Notes: a model not told the origin generated them from the letters alone. A stretch of 64,000 bases of DNA from Macrocybe gigantea (GCA_011319805.1 SJRY01000239.1:1-64000); one strand, 5' to 3'. Shown: positions 1 through 11,423, counted from the first letter of the stretch. Numbers and translations: made by a program.

Positions 1-102
1 TAACCTAACCTAACCCTAACCTAACCTAACCTAACCTAACCTAACCTAACCTAACCTAACCTAACCTAACCTAACCTAACCTAACCTAACCTAACCTAAC
101 CT
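1..102. repeat. Telomeric repeat tract
   Basis: About twenty copies of TAACC read on the plus strand, so the G-rich strand is TTAGG running outwards to the left. A single six-base unit (TAACCC) occurs near position 11. Basidiomycete telomeres are usually TTAGGG, so the five-base unit is either a real variant or a loss of one C per unit during base calling. Its position at base 1 and orientation fit a true chromosome end. Confidence 0.93.
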
Positions 103-1431
103 GAGCATTTCAACTCTGGGGTTGCGCTTGTCCACAATGCTTCTCGCTACGATCGAGTTCCACGTCGTTATGCTTTGCCGCATAATGTCTTCCGATCGCT
201 CGTTCGCCGGTTTCTCTAGCTCTGCTTTGTACATCGCTAGACGCTGCGTATCTTGCATTTCAAAGTAACTCATCGGACTAAGTAACGTCTTCCAGATTGA
301 CATCAGATAGTCAATAATATGCATCACGATCTGTTTCAATAGTAAACATTCTTCAACGTATCTCATAACTTAATCACTTACCCCACCCCCAATCGCATGT
401 AAATGTTTCTTTATCCACTTCGTCGAAAAGATCTCCAGATAGTGGTAATGCGTCCCAAACTCATGCAGCTGCATGAGATATTGTCGCGTCTCGAGATGGT
501 TCATGATCTGGCCCACATCTGACTTCTTTTCTCGCCCAAGTTGTACCAGATATGCCGTCGTACTCTTCTCTGAATTGCTCGACGCTACATGCCCGAGGTA
601 CGTTCGTAGCACCATCAATAGTTTTTCGGCGTCCGTTTCCGCAAAATGTCGAATCACTTCGTTCCTCGAAATATGTCGCGCCAACTCCTCCGAATTGCCA
701 AGCATTACATCTTGAATTAATCAGTACTTTACTTGAACAATCTTCTAAAACTCACCTGCATCGTAGATCACAACTCCCCATATACCAATCCTCTCCTTGT
801 ACGCTCTTTGCTCGTCAATCTGCTGCCGTGCGATCTTCACTTTTTCATCGCGTTTCTCTCCTGCGTCTTCGGTCTTCAGCTGCCGATTTTGCAATGTTGT
901 GATTTGTTCCTCGAGCTTTTCAATCGTCGTCTCAATATTCTCATTTTCAATTTGAATCGCATGGTATCGATGGCGGCCGCCCGCTGCCTGCAACTCCTGC
1001 GCTTTCATACCTTCTTCCGTCAACTTTAACATCGGCGCACTGCTCGCTGTCTTCAGATCCGTGTTAATGCAGCTGGGATCGATGTACGACTTCGGCAGAA
1101 TGAGAGGAATCATGCTCTGGAATTGGAACCTAACCCTATCTGAACGTTTCCAGACCTAATAACCGTAACCTAACCTAACCTAAGCTGCGCGAACATCAAG
1201 GTCGCTAAATCCTACGTCACCTTCGATCTCCGGTCCTTCGTCCTCAATTTCTTCTTCCTCGCCGCCAGATGTGTTCACGACCTCTGCGGATTTCGGTGCC
1301 GTTTTCGCCTTTCCCTTTCCCTTCCCCTTCGATCCTCCAATCCGTTTCGTGGGTTTGATAATATTCTGAGTTTTCTCTGTGGCTGGGTTCTTTACCTCAG
1401 AGGCACTGGGTTCTTGGTTAGACGAGGACAT
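91..1431 (-). CDS. ParB-like-fold domain protein, 3' end cut by the telomere
   Basis: Four exons splice in frame: 1431-1195, 1116-756, 710-382 and 330-91, giving about 388 aa. The N-terminus is Lys/Gly/Ser-rich and acidic. Exon 2 carries a run LTEEGM..QELQAAGGRHRYHA that resembles the ParB/sulfiredoxin N-terminal motif, followed by a coiled-coil stretch rich in Glu, Lys and Gln. Exons 3 and 4 are helical with no motif I recognise. Transcription runs toward the telomere. The last codons (Arg-Leu-Gly-stop) are read from the telomeric repeat, so the natural C-terminus is missing and the TAG stop comes from the repeat itself. Interstitial TTAGG units lie in intron 1. The ParB assignment is by motif only; the function is unknown. 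It may be a subtelomeric gene family. Confidence 0.6.
1127..1185. repeat. Interstitial telomeric repeats in intron 1
   Basis: Two short patches of CCTAA units (around 1127-1138 and 1163-1182) lie inside the first intron of the subtelomeric gene, about 1 kb from the terminal array. The right patch is beside the splice donor at 1194. Together they span nearly the whole intron, suggesting the intron was formed or invaded by telomeric sequence. Confidence 0.8.
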
Positions 1432-2167
1432 GACGGTTACTGAACGTGATTGGTACAGCGCTCAATATTTTTCGCGATTCTCAATCCTATCGCTCTGTAA
1501 CGTGACACATCACGTGATAGTAATACCGCCAATTCCTGCTATAGGAATGGCGGTTCAGGTTGTTTGTAAGATGCATGACCGCCGTTCCTGTTGTTGGAAT
1601 GGCGGTTTTGTTATTCACTGTTAGATTATATCATTAATATATGACTACTTTGCTGTTACACGTTGCATGTCTTATATTTTGGGGCGCATGGTTTCAACTA
1701 AATATCTAACCGGACAGTGTCATTACCCCCGATTTCAAATCTTTATCTCTATAGAATTACCCTATAAACCCGATTTCTAAATCTTTCATGTACTCAGTTA
1801 TAGATATGGTGTACGAGAACATGGCATACTTTCGGCAAAGATGCAAGCCCTACCCTATGATAGGACTTCGGGCACAGTCAACGGTCGGGAGCCTTGCGGA
1901 CCACGCGAAGACATAGTAGAACTTTTCATTGGTTAGGCAGACTCGGACGGAAGTGCACGGCGTCGACGGCAGGCTATTTACTGTTGTTGGCTGGTCGGCC
2001 TGGAGGATGCCTAGTATGAAGTGTCTCGGCATGCTGTTGTCCGTTGGACGGATTACCCATTCCAGTTCCGAACGTTTCCACAATCTGAATCATGTAAATG
2101 CTTTGACGCTCGAAATAACCCGTTCTAGAGCCCACCTTTTTGCTTGCCCTCCGTCCCTTTCACCGCG
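1432..2167. other. Intergenic region
   Basis: This gap separates divergent genes. It holds the two hairpins at 1526-1605 and otherwise only short open frames that look like chance. It presumably contains both promoters. No transposon or RNA gene was seen. Confidence 0.5.
1526..1605. repeat. Two tandem near-identical hairpins
   Basis: Two inverted repeats sit 25 bp apart: 1526-1553 and 1579-1605. Both have CCGCC...GGCGG outer stems and TTCC...GGAA inner stems with small loops. They lie upstream of the minus-strand subtelomeric gene, in the 1432-2167 gap. A CACGTG E-box-like palindrome lies at about 1511. No coding potential was seen here. They could be regulatory stems or remnants of a small duplicated element. 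Confidence 0.6.
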
Positions 2168-2959
2168 ATGGTGTATGAACCACCAGGTTAGTCTGACCGT
2201 TGCTCTTTCCTTTGTCGTGCTCACCTCTTTCGTTCAGTCGAACAGCCTGTATGGACGAAATGGGCTTTCTCCCGCCGGGCCCTGGCCTATGCCATTCTCA
2301 TGTTCCTCATCTTCGCGTTGAGTGAGCTGCCGTATACCGCCGTGCTGGTTTCTTCTCGACTGACTCCGTTCCCAGCTGTCTCCGCGCTCGGCCTCGTTTC
2401 GTTCGAGTTGCACCGGTACGGAAATACCTACGAACACTACCCAAGCAGAGAATACAAGCACACCCTCGGCATATTGCTCTTTGCGTCGATAGCCACCCTG
2501 CTTTTCAGCTTGGGACACTTTTGGGCTAGTATTGCTTGTGTGTTCATCCAAACCAACCACTTCCAGGCTGCTGCGTTGACTAGACTCACCTGACAGATGT
2601 CCCGCTCATCTCGCTCATGTTGGCTGTCTTCTGGGGTGTCGGCGCCGGTCTCCTCGCCACGATTACTCCCTTTCGAGGCACCCACTGCCACCGTCAGCCG
2701 TTCCAGTACAGCCCTCCGCAATGGGGTCCCTACGCCAAGGAGTGCAAACGCGTTATCTCGATCGAAGGCATTGCATGGGCCGAATGTAATTTTACCTTTT
2801 CTCTGTCTTGGTCCCTATGCGTGAACATTGTTTTTAGGGGTGCTGTTCATCTTCCTGCTTGTTGGCTCTCTAGCACAAAAGTTCTCCATCAAGGCGCGGC
2901 CGACGCCCGAAGAAATGTACTTTGCGTCCGAACCCCAAAAGGTGACCCACAAGGCCTAG
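2168..2959 (+). CDS. Four-helix membrane protein, MARVEL-like
   Basis: Four exons are supported by splice phase: 2168-2186, 2238-about 2528, 2597-2785 and 2838-2959 (206 aa). A 19-nt first exon (MVYEPP) is joined at GTTAGT/TTCAG. The protein has four hydrophobic segments, roughly residues 17-40, 74-95, 105-128 and 160-175, with short loops and a hydrophilic C-terminal tail ending Thr-His-Lys-Ala. The topology, length and charged-then-hydrophobic start (TKWAFSRRALAYAILMF) match small basidiomycete MARVEL-type proteins of the plasma membrane. No catalytic motif is visible. The exact donor of intron 2 is ambiguous (2529 or 2538), changing only three residues. MARVEL membership is inferred from topology. 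Confidence 0.75.
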
Positions 2960-3427
2960 ATTCCCGAATCCCTCGACTCGCTTCGTCGCTTCGCTTTGCA
3001 CCTGCGCGCGATGGTGTGCAGAGCCAAGGATGATCCTGAGCAAGTCGATGGAATAAAAATCCGCCTCCGAAATGCTTCTCTGATGATACTGACCCAATTT
3101 CCGCTGTCTCGTATCATAATCCAACGTCTCACTATCTTCCATACGGGTGTCATCGCCTTGAATCCGTATTCACGGTCAGAACATGGATAACGATGTCATA
3201 TTTTGGACAGAAGGACGGCAGAGAGGCCAGCATTTTAAACAAACCAAGGAAATACGTACGGGTCTAGATACCTATGGTACAAATATTGAAATCCAGAATT
3301 TATGAGCCCGCCTTGTATGAAAAGAACAAATCCGAGTTTGAAGACTGCATGAAGCCGACGACAGACATCGACGAGAATTTGAAAGAGAAGACAAACAAAA
3401 GCGGACACCGAATACGGCAAGCTCCTG
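2960..3427. other. Intergenic region before ATG14
   Basis: Open frames here are short and on both strands without domain signals. It should contain the terminator of the membrane-protein gene and the ATG14 promoter. Nothing else was recognised. Confidence 0.5.
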
Positions 3428-4944
3428 ATGGAGTGCCTCAACTGCGAACTGCGACAACGCCAGTTCTACTGCGAAAACTGCATAAAAACTCAGTGAGTTC
3501 TTCAGTGTCCACCGTCTCTCATTGCTGATGATGTCCCAGCATCCGCGATTTTCGACATCAAACAAAGCACTTTGCGGCGGATGGAAAAGATCACGTCGAG
3601 AAAGCGTCTCGGGCGCTGGACGCGATCGCGCCGGCGAGGATCCGTAGGACGATGCTGGCGGACTATCAGAGCCGAATCGACGAGGTCGTGAATGCTCTGG
3701 CAAAGCTCAAGAAGGAGAACGATAAGAGTGTGTCCGAGGTCGTTGTGGCCCCCTCTTCGTCTTTTACTGAGCAAGCTGCAGAACGGGACCGACTACGCCA
3801 ACTCAGGGAGAACTTGGCGGAGCGAAGGCGCACCCTTTCGGCGGCAAAGCTCGTCTCATCGTCGCCTCTATCGTCAAACCAGTCCATCGCACGTGAAGCT
3901 CAGCAGCTGCATGCCCTCGGCCTGACGCTGGCGCGGGCGAGGTCTGGCCTTGTTCAAGAACTAGTAGAGGTATTCAACGTCGTCGAGGTCGGCGGGCGGC
4001 CTCCCATCGGCGGCAAGGCTGGCACAAAGGGCGAATGGACCATTGGCGATCTGATTCTGCCCGTCCCGGGCGACATTAGAAGTGAGCCACGTTTATCACA
4101 GCTTGCCAAAAAGACCTGACGCCCGCGCTAGGATACCCCCGGATCACATCAACGCCGTCATCACTCACACCATACACTTCTTATCGTTGCTCACGTTCTA
4201 CCTCGGCGTCAAGCTCCCATTTGAAATAACATGGTCGGGGAACAAGCTAGGCATTGGGCAGCCGTTCATCGGTGCCACCAAGGGCGCTGAAAGTGGCGGA
4301 TGGGCACGGTAAATAGCAGCTCTTCCATTTGTTGATCAGGAGCGCTGACTGCGGATTTTTAATTAGGTGGCACATGAGACATCCATTGCATCTGTCATCT
4401 ACGCCGTCGCCGAAGACATCCCCACCCTCTCCAACGGGCAGCGGCGCTTCTCGCCAGAGCGGCAACTCGGCGTCATCTATAATCCCAGTGTCGTCCGAGT
4501 CGTACGTCGAGATGGACCCGTCAACGCAGGCGCACTCGTCATCGTCGTTCACCACGGCATTGGCGATGTTGATCTACGACGTGTGCTATCTCGCACACAC
4601 GCAGAGCGTAGAGATTCCGCTCAGCCAGGCCGGGGACGTGCTGAGCAATTTATGGAGCGTCTGCTGCAGCTCCGAATTAGGACGGTACTGTTTCACGTCC
4701 CACAAGTGGTCGCAGAAAGCTGATTGTGAATGTTGCTAGACGATCTCACGAGACCACGCCCATGCTGCCGCCCCCGACACCGCCTTCATTTCCGCTCGAG
4801 TTTGCACAGCTGTTGCAAGCCACGACGGCCAATCCCACACGCTATCCGCGTGGTTCTCGGCGACGCAGCACGACCTTGGCTGTGAAGAGAGACGAAATCG
4901 CCGAGGAAGATGACGGATGGGATCTTGTGGAAGGCGAACTGTAG
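3428..4944 (+). CDS. ATG14: Autophagy protein Atg14 / UVRAG-family PI3K subunit
   Basis: Exons are 3428-3492, 3540-4081, 4132-4308, 4367-4684 and 4740-4944 (about 435 aa). The start is fixed by the N-terminal cysteine repeat MEC..CELRQRQFYCENC, which is diagnostic of Atg14 (paired CxxC). Residues about 60-190 form a coiled coil (MLADYQSRIDEV... to the QLREN/LAERR stretch). The core WTIGDLILPVPGDIR followed by HINAVITHTIHFLSLL and GVKLPFEI matches the Atg14/Barkor lipid-binding core. The tail EEDDGWDLVEGEL resembles an acidic LIR-like C-terminus. The family targets the Vps34 PI3-kinase complex I to autophagosome formation sites. The third intron joins with the wrong phase by one base: adding one C to the CCCCC run at 4136-4140 gives an expected Arg-Tyr-Pro-Pro-Asp junction. 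The frameshift is more likely an assembly error than decay. Confidence 0.82.
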
Positions 4945-5075
4945 TGTTTTAGAATTGTACAATAGAACGGAGTGAAACAGGAGCCGATTGGCAACGCAAG
5001 TCTCCGAAAGCGGCACTGTTTTCGTTTGATCGCTTAAGAAGGTCCTCTCAACGTCGTCGCCCGCAGCAGCAGCCC

Positions 5076-8000
5076 ATGGCGCCGAAGAAAGGCTTCAAGT
5101 ATCGACTCAAATCTGCTGCTCGTTTCCCCGTCATTCGTGTCGCCGCCGGTCGCGGTAGCGGGCGCAACGCAGCCAACCCCATCCCCGGCGAAATTCCGCT
5201 CGTCTTTCTCCGTGTTCAAGTTGTCGCCTGCGCCAACCTTCTCTCCAAGGACCGCAACGGGTTCAGCGATCCCTTTGTCGTTGCCAGCCTCCTCAATGCC
5301 CGTCATCAGACCCCTGTGGCCAAGAAGACAGTCAACCCGACCTACGGTGCCAAGGATGCCACCTTTGACTTTCCGATCTACGTCTCCACCGCTGACCGCC
5401 TAGGCGCTCTCGAGCTCGTCGTCTGGGACAAGGATATTATGAGCAAGGATTACCTCGGTGAGGCTGCCCTGCCCCTAGATGACTGGTTCGAGGACCTCAG
5501 CGGCGCTGCCCGGCCCTGGACTTTTCAAGAGAACAAGGTATCGTTAGCATCTTGACTCGCCCTTTACCTCACCGACTGACACGGTGACAGCCGTTTAGTC
5601 TAAATCTCGAGTCGACGCGCGCCAACACCCACGCGACGGGGTCTGTTCAAATTCAAATCGGTTTTTATCATCCCCAGCCCCCAGACGATGTCGCTTACGA
5701 CGCTATTTATTCCGAACTGTTGCGCCGATCCCGCCCTTCCGTCGTTTCCGCTCCCCCTGTGAGTCTCTTCCCAATCACATCCTTATCTCTCGGTCCTTAT
5801 CAAGCTCTTATTAGACCGAAGGTTACGGCACAATTCGCTCCAGCCTCCGCGACCCGGCGTTCGAAGACGATGGCCTGCCCTCTGACGAAGAATCCGACGA
5901 AGACGACTATGTCGATGCCTCGGAAGGCCCTTCTACTCCTCTTTCAGAGCTCTATACCCCACCCACTACCACCACCGCCACCGACCAGTCCGAGCTCCAA
6001 CGCCAGCAAGCCAAGGCTCTTCCTCAGTTGAATATCCTCCCCAGCTCCCCCAATCCCGAAATGAGCCCCGACTCCACTCAGACTCCAACAGCCAAGACCC
6101 CTCTCTCTGCCCTGATTCCTACCTCTGCAGCGCCCCCAAAGTCGCCCAAGACGCCCTCCTCTCCCGGCTTCAAAAAGTTCGGCATACCTCTTCCGCGCCG
6201 GATCTCTGGCTTGTCCCATACCTCGTCTTCTAGCAACTTGAATACTCCGCCCTCAACAGTTCCATCTCCGGCTCCCGCTCAGGACCCCGTCACTGGTGCA
6301 CTGATCCCAGGTACCCCCGCGTCCGCTCCCGAGACCGAATCCGAAGGCAGCGAGAAGGACAAGAAGAAGCGCTTTAGCAAGTCGTTCATCAGCGGCAACT
6401 TGTCCGACTCTGCAGCAGAACCCGGTGGCCGAAGACGCCGAAAGAGCAGGGAGGGTTACAAGTTAGCTATGGACGCCGCGGACGACATCGTTGGCATCGT
6501 CATGTTGGAAATTCAAAGCGCGGATGATTTACCGAAGTTCAAAAACAGTCAGTCTATATCATGCTTCCCGCGGCTCATCCTCCTGACCGCCTCCAGTGAC
6601 CCGAACTGGCTGGGACATGGATCCATTTGTCGTCGTCTCATTCAGCAAGAAGGTCTTTCGAACTCGCGTCGTTCGCCACTCACTGAACCCGGTTTGGGAC
6701 GAAAAGCTCCTCTTCCACGTCCGCCGGTACGAAACTTCCTTTCAAGTCCAGCTCTCCATACTCGACTGGGACAAGCTCTCGAGCAATGACCATATCGGCG
6801 ATGCGTCTTTCAACGTCAACGAACTGATCAAGGATGCGCCGCAGCCCGATCCCGTCACGGGTCTATATGACAAGAAGGAAAAGGGCGAACATGACCTGAC
6901 TGAGATGAAGCTGTCCCTTATGGGCGGTAACGGGTCGGCTTGGGATTCCAAGTTTAATCCTGTCATCAAGATTCGGTTTGTTTCTCATGTTCTGATCACT
7001 CTTCTCATCTGACATGTATTCGTCCTCCGCCAGAGCAAAATACCAGCCCTATGATGCCCTTCGCCAGACGTTCTGGCGCACATACCTCAAGCAATATGAT
7101 ACCGACGACACCGACACAATTTCCCATCTCGAACTCACTTCGATGCTTGACTCCCTCAACTCGACTCTCACACGCTCGACCATCCACTCCTTCTTTACTC
7201 GCAACAACAAAGAACCTCACAAGGACGAGCTCACGTTCGAAGAAGTGATACAGTGCCTTGAGACGGAGCTCCGCCGGCCCGACAGCGAGAAACGCAAAAT
7301 AGAGGACGGCGGCGGCGATGGCCTGGACAGCAGCGTCAGCCCGACGCCATTCAAAGACAACACCAGCGGACTCGATCTCGACAAACTCGATTTTTCCGGC
7401 CCGCCACACGTCGGGATGCCACACGATGACAAGAAGCCATTCATCCCCGGGCCATACCAGACGGAGCCCTCTGAACTGCCTTTGCAAGATGCAGGCCGGG
7501 CTGTGAAGCACACCGGGCAACGCCAAGCATCGTTCAACTCGACATCTTCATCTTCCGAGGATGCCAGTGAGGAATCGTCCTCCAGCGGCATACCTAGCTC
7601 TCCTTCTATTGGAGAAGCAGTAGCTCAAGCCGGAGACGCTAGCGCGCCAACCCCAAAGGCCAAGAAGACACGCCTCCGGCACAGAAAGAAGACCTTGGTT
7701 GCGAAGGAGGCCTCGTCTACCTCCGCGTCCAGCATGGAGGACCCCTTTGAGCGTGTGATCAACGTCAAGAATTGCCCTCTGTGCCACCGTCCACGCTTGA
7801 GTTCCAAGGCGGAGAGGGATATTGTCACTCACCTTGCCGTGTGCGCTAGCCAAGATTGGGGCAAGGTGGACAGTATCATGGTGGGTAACTTTGTCACCGC
7901 CAGCCAGGCTCAAAGGAAGTGGTACACGAAGATCATCAGCAAAGTATCTAGTGGCGACTACAAGCTGGGTGCAGTACGTGGTATTCCGTTTTCTTCTCGC

Positions 8001-9164
8001 AATGTCTTACGATGACTTTGGAATCAGAATTCGGCGAATATCATTGTTCAAAACCGTATTACCGGCCAGCTCGAGGAGGAGAAAATGCAGGTTTATGTCC
8101 GGCTTGGCATTCGTCTGCTCTACAAAGTATGTGACTCTAGCTACCCCGAGCATTCCAAGGCTAAAACCGATCAGGGAGCATCGAGCCGGATGGAAGGGGT
8201 GAGAGCTCGCAAGCTTCTCAAGTCTCTGTCCATCAAGCAAGGTATCAAGTACGACTCGCCGGAGTCGGCACGCGATATTCCGGCTTTCGTAGAGTTTCAT
8301 GGCCTCAACGTTGATGAGATTCTGGATCCTTTGGATTCCTTCAGTAAGCCATCGTTATCGATTCATAGCAACATCTTCTGATCTGCATTCTAGGAACCTT
8401 CAACGAATTCTTTTACAGGAAGCTCAAGCCTGCAGCCCGACCCATCGATGAACCGGACGATCCATATCGCCTTGTGAGCGCCGCGGACTGCCGCATGATG
8501 GCATTCTCGAGTGTGGATGAAGCGACGCGTCTGTGGATCAAGGGCCGTGATTTCACTGTCAGAAAGCTTCTCGGGGAGGCATACGCCAACCAGGTGGACA
8601 GATACGTTGGCGGCGCATTGGCCATTTTCCGACTTGCACCTCAAGACTATCATCGCTTCCACTCTCCGGTGGAAGGCACGATCGGAAAGATGACCTACAT
8701 CGCTGGTGAATACTATACTGTCAATGTGCGTGCTGCTTGTCCTTTCATCGTGATCGATGCTCACTTGTCTGTATAGCCGCAGGCTATTAGAACCGCTCTG
8801 GACGTGTACGGTGAGAATGCTCGCAAGATAGTGCCCATCGATAGCCCACAATTCGGTCGTGTAATGGCCGTCTGTGTCGGGGCCATGATGGTCGGAAGCA
8901 TCAAGACGACGGTCAAGGAAGGCGATTTTGTCCACCGAGGTCAAGAATTTGGCTATTTCGCATTTGGTGCGTGGTTGTTATCTCTGGGATACGCCAATTT
9001 CTGACTCCTGTCGTACAGGGGGTTCTACAATTGTTATACTATTTGAAAAGGGTGCCGTAGAGTGGGACGAAGACCTTGTGATAAACGGAAAGGCCTCGCT
9101 GGAGACGCTGGTTCGAGTTGGAATGGGAATTGGACATGGACGTTGGCAGCAAGATACCAATTGA
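5076..9164 (+). CDS. PSD2: C2-domain phosphatidylserine decarboxylase (type II, Psd2-like)
   Basis: Ten exons join without any frame break (5076-5537, 5591-5758, 5815-6547, 6597-6975, 7034-7973, 8028-8126, 8175-8343, 8394-8725, 8777-8966, 9019-9164), giving 1205 aa. Domains in order: a C2 domain (about 45-150) with the Asp pair in [10 protein letters not shown]; a Pro/Ser-rich linker; a second C2 (about 430-580) with DMDPFVVV; an EF-hand-like loop ([12 protein letters not shown]); a CPLC...HLAVC zinc-knuckle-like patch; and the decarboxylase catalytic domain (about 880-1205) with [21 protein letters not shown] and the GGST self-cleavage site that makes the pyruvoyl cofactor. The enzyme converts phosphatidylserine to phosphatidylethanolamine, in fungi mainly at Golgi/endosome membranes. 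The last intron lies just before GGST. It is downstream of ATG14 on the same strand. Confidence 0.95.
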
Positions 9165-9253
9165 AGGAGACCATACTATACCTTTGCCGTAGATAAGTAG
9201 AAACGAATACAAAGGAGGACAGTGCTGCGCTTCTGTCGGTGATTCCGTTCACG

Positions 9254-9284
9254 AAGAAGTGGCAGTGTCACACTGCCACTTCTT
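9254..9284. repeat. Perfect intergenic palindrome
   Basis: Fourteen-base arms (AAGAAGTGGCAGTG and its reverse complement) are separated by three bases. It lies 90 bp after the decarboxylase stop and about 50 bp before the next start on the same strand. It could be a transcription termination or mRNA 3'-end stem, or a cruciform-forming spacer. Confidence 0.7.
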
Positions 9285-9337
9285 TCAAAAGATAAAATAT
9301 ACAACAGCGCGACGACGCGGAGCATTCCCCCGCATCG

Positions 9338-10707
9338 ATGTTATCGGAGGAGTACGTCCAGGACAGCTTCCACAGTTATCTCAAGTCCTCGCTCGCCCAG
9401 GCAAAAGCTGAACGCCTGCTCGATGTCGATGTTCTCAGCAGCGCCGAAGCCGATCTTATGATCACCGGTCCCGCCCTCTGCCTCTACTTTGCCGCCCTCC
9501 GATGTACCACCAATCCGCCCTCCGTACCCTTGCCCCGCTCCGTCAAATCCTCCTCCGGCCGCAACAGCAGTCAGCCTGCCGATCTTTCGCTCGACAACTG
9601 CCCCACGCAATTCCTGCCCTTCCTCAAGGTCTGGGCCAGCAATGTTCCCCCAATCCAGGCACTCGTCCCAGAGCACCAGCACGATCTTGCCGTATCGTCT
9701 GCGGGCTTGAGCCAGTTTCCTCTCCGCCATCGTCCATCAATGGCATCGCCGCCGATCTGCGTGCTGTCGCCATCGAAATCAGCCAGCGCCGGTCCTTTCA
9801 GGACCGCTATGCATCCGACCTCCAGGCCGCACTCGACGCTGGGTCGTCTAGCCATCGCAAGAAGGCGTCCTTCGTTCCGCCCCCCGTGTATGACCCTTCT
9901 CCTCAGTCGTCCACCAGAACGTCGTTCGACGAGTCGGCGTCAGCTTCGGATATACCTCCACCGCTGCCGCCAAAGCCGCAGAACTACAATCGACTCACTC
10001 CATCACCTAACCCAAGCTCCTCCCGGCCCAAGACGCCACCGAGCCCCTCCTCCCTCCGCGATCCCGACACCCCCGCCATCGACCTCATCCGCGAAACCCT
10101 TTATGCTGCCCTAGCCACTGTTCTCGAATCACACAAGTCGCTAGCCCGCATCCTCAAATCCGACCGTCCTCGCGCCTACTTTGCTGCCGTCGCATATGCC
10201 ATTCTCTATGTTTCCACGACGTCCCTCTCTCTACCCACGGACAACGTCAATGGCCATGACTTTGATGCCGCTGTGTCCATCACTGGTGTTCTCGGCCAGC
10301 AGCTCACCCTTGCCCGCTGCCCGGTTGAGCTCCAGCCTTTCATGCGCGAGCTCGCACTCATCGGCAGGGAGGCTCGCCAGATAGAGGAGGAAGATTCGTC
10401 CATCGCCGTCAAGTATCTCCAGCGCGGCGAGCACGTCCCTTCTGGCACATCGCGCATGGAGAAGGTCGACAAGATGCTCGAAGGCGGGGTCGGTTATGCG
10501 TATCGCCCGCGCTCCAGCACATCTTCCTCTGCATCTTCCGCTGATGAGGAGGACTTGGGCAGTCGAAGGAGGAGTCTGGAAGGACGCACAGTCGCGTTTG
10601 TCAATCGGATCAATGCTCTCAGCCTTGGCATGACCAAGTTGAGTGCATTCAAGGAGAGGCAGGACGACGTTTTCAAAGTTTTGACTGCAGTCGCTTCTTC
10701 TCGATGA
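9338..10707 (+). CDS. Conserved basidiomycete protein of unknown function
   Basis: A single long coding stretch of about 456 aa with no intron seen. The N-terminus (MLSEEYVQDSFHSYL) is helical. A proline/serine-rich linker around residues 190-240 (PPPLPPKPQ) follows. The C-terminal half starts with DLIRETLYAALATVLESH and continues with a helical domain containing PRAYFAAVAYAIL and ELALIGREARQIEEED. I recognise the pattern as common in Agaricomycetes but know no function. Reading must change frame by one base near 9708-9715 (phase -1, no intron fits). On either side the sequence stays coherent, so a single missing base is likely. It is same-strand with the decarboxylase gene, 170 bp away, which does not show co-transcription. 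Confidence 0.7.
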
Positions 10708-10885
10708 CCTGGACTTTCAGAATGATGTATCGTACGCTTTCTTATAATTATTATGGTATCCATATGGGACGTATGTTGGTTGACACTGCAAAGTACATAG
10801 ATCTATTTAATAAAGATTAGGAAAGGTAAATTTGAAAATGCGATCCAGCAGGCGTGCTTGACCTATTCGTTTCGCTCTCGATGAC

Positions 10886-11140
10886 GTGACGCAGGTAGTT
10901 TGGATCTGCCTTGTGGGCATAAAGAAAATCGAGAAGGTGGAGGCTCTGACGAGAAAGATAGCTGAAAAGTGCTTTAGGAGAAATTTTAATGGAACTGTTC
11001 AAGTTGGCTGGACCGGGCTCGAGGGCGGAGTGCAGTACACTTATCGCCCACACTCTGGCGAGTCTTCCTCCGGATTTTCAGCTGGGTCTCGGCAGACGCG
11101 ATGCGACGTACGTCGACGTCCCGAGTCTTAAGACGACGAG
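10886..11140 (+). pseudogene. Degenerate copy of the upstream gene's 3' end
   Basis: The stretch from about 11017 reads LEGGVQYTYRPHSGESSSG, close to LEGGVGYAYRPRSSTSSSA in the upstream gene at about 10477-10540, with IEKVE just before it matching MEKVD. The surrounding frame has no intact gene. The copy is same-strand and only about 200 bp downstream. It looks like a partial tandem duplication that has decayed. Confidence 0.5.
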
Positions 11141-11423
11141 ATTGGTCGAACTCAAAAAAAAACGGATATAATATAATCATATAATATTTAAATGGTTTAG
11201 ATAGATTACCGCAATAGAAAAAAAAAAAAAGATCGACATTCGAAAGAGCCACCAGGGCCGAGCGAAATTATAACCCTTCTCATTCGATGACGTTTATATT
11301 TCCGCTGCAAGGACAGGAGAGGGCGACGTCCTCAAGTTCCACTTTGATTTAGACGCACAAATAGAGAATCTGTAGGAAATCATGTGCAATTTTCGACAGA
11401 CACATAAACAATGGCTAAGTCAC

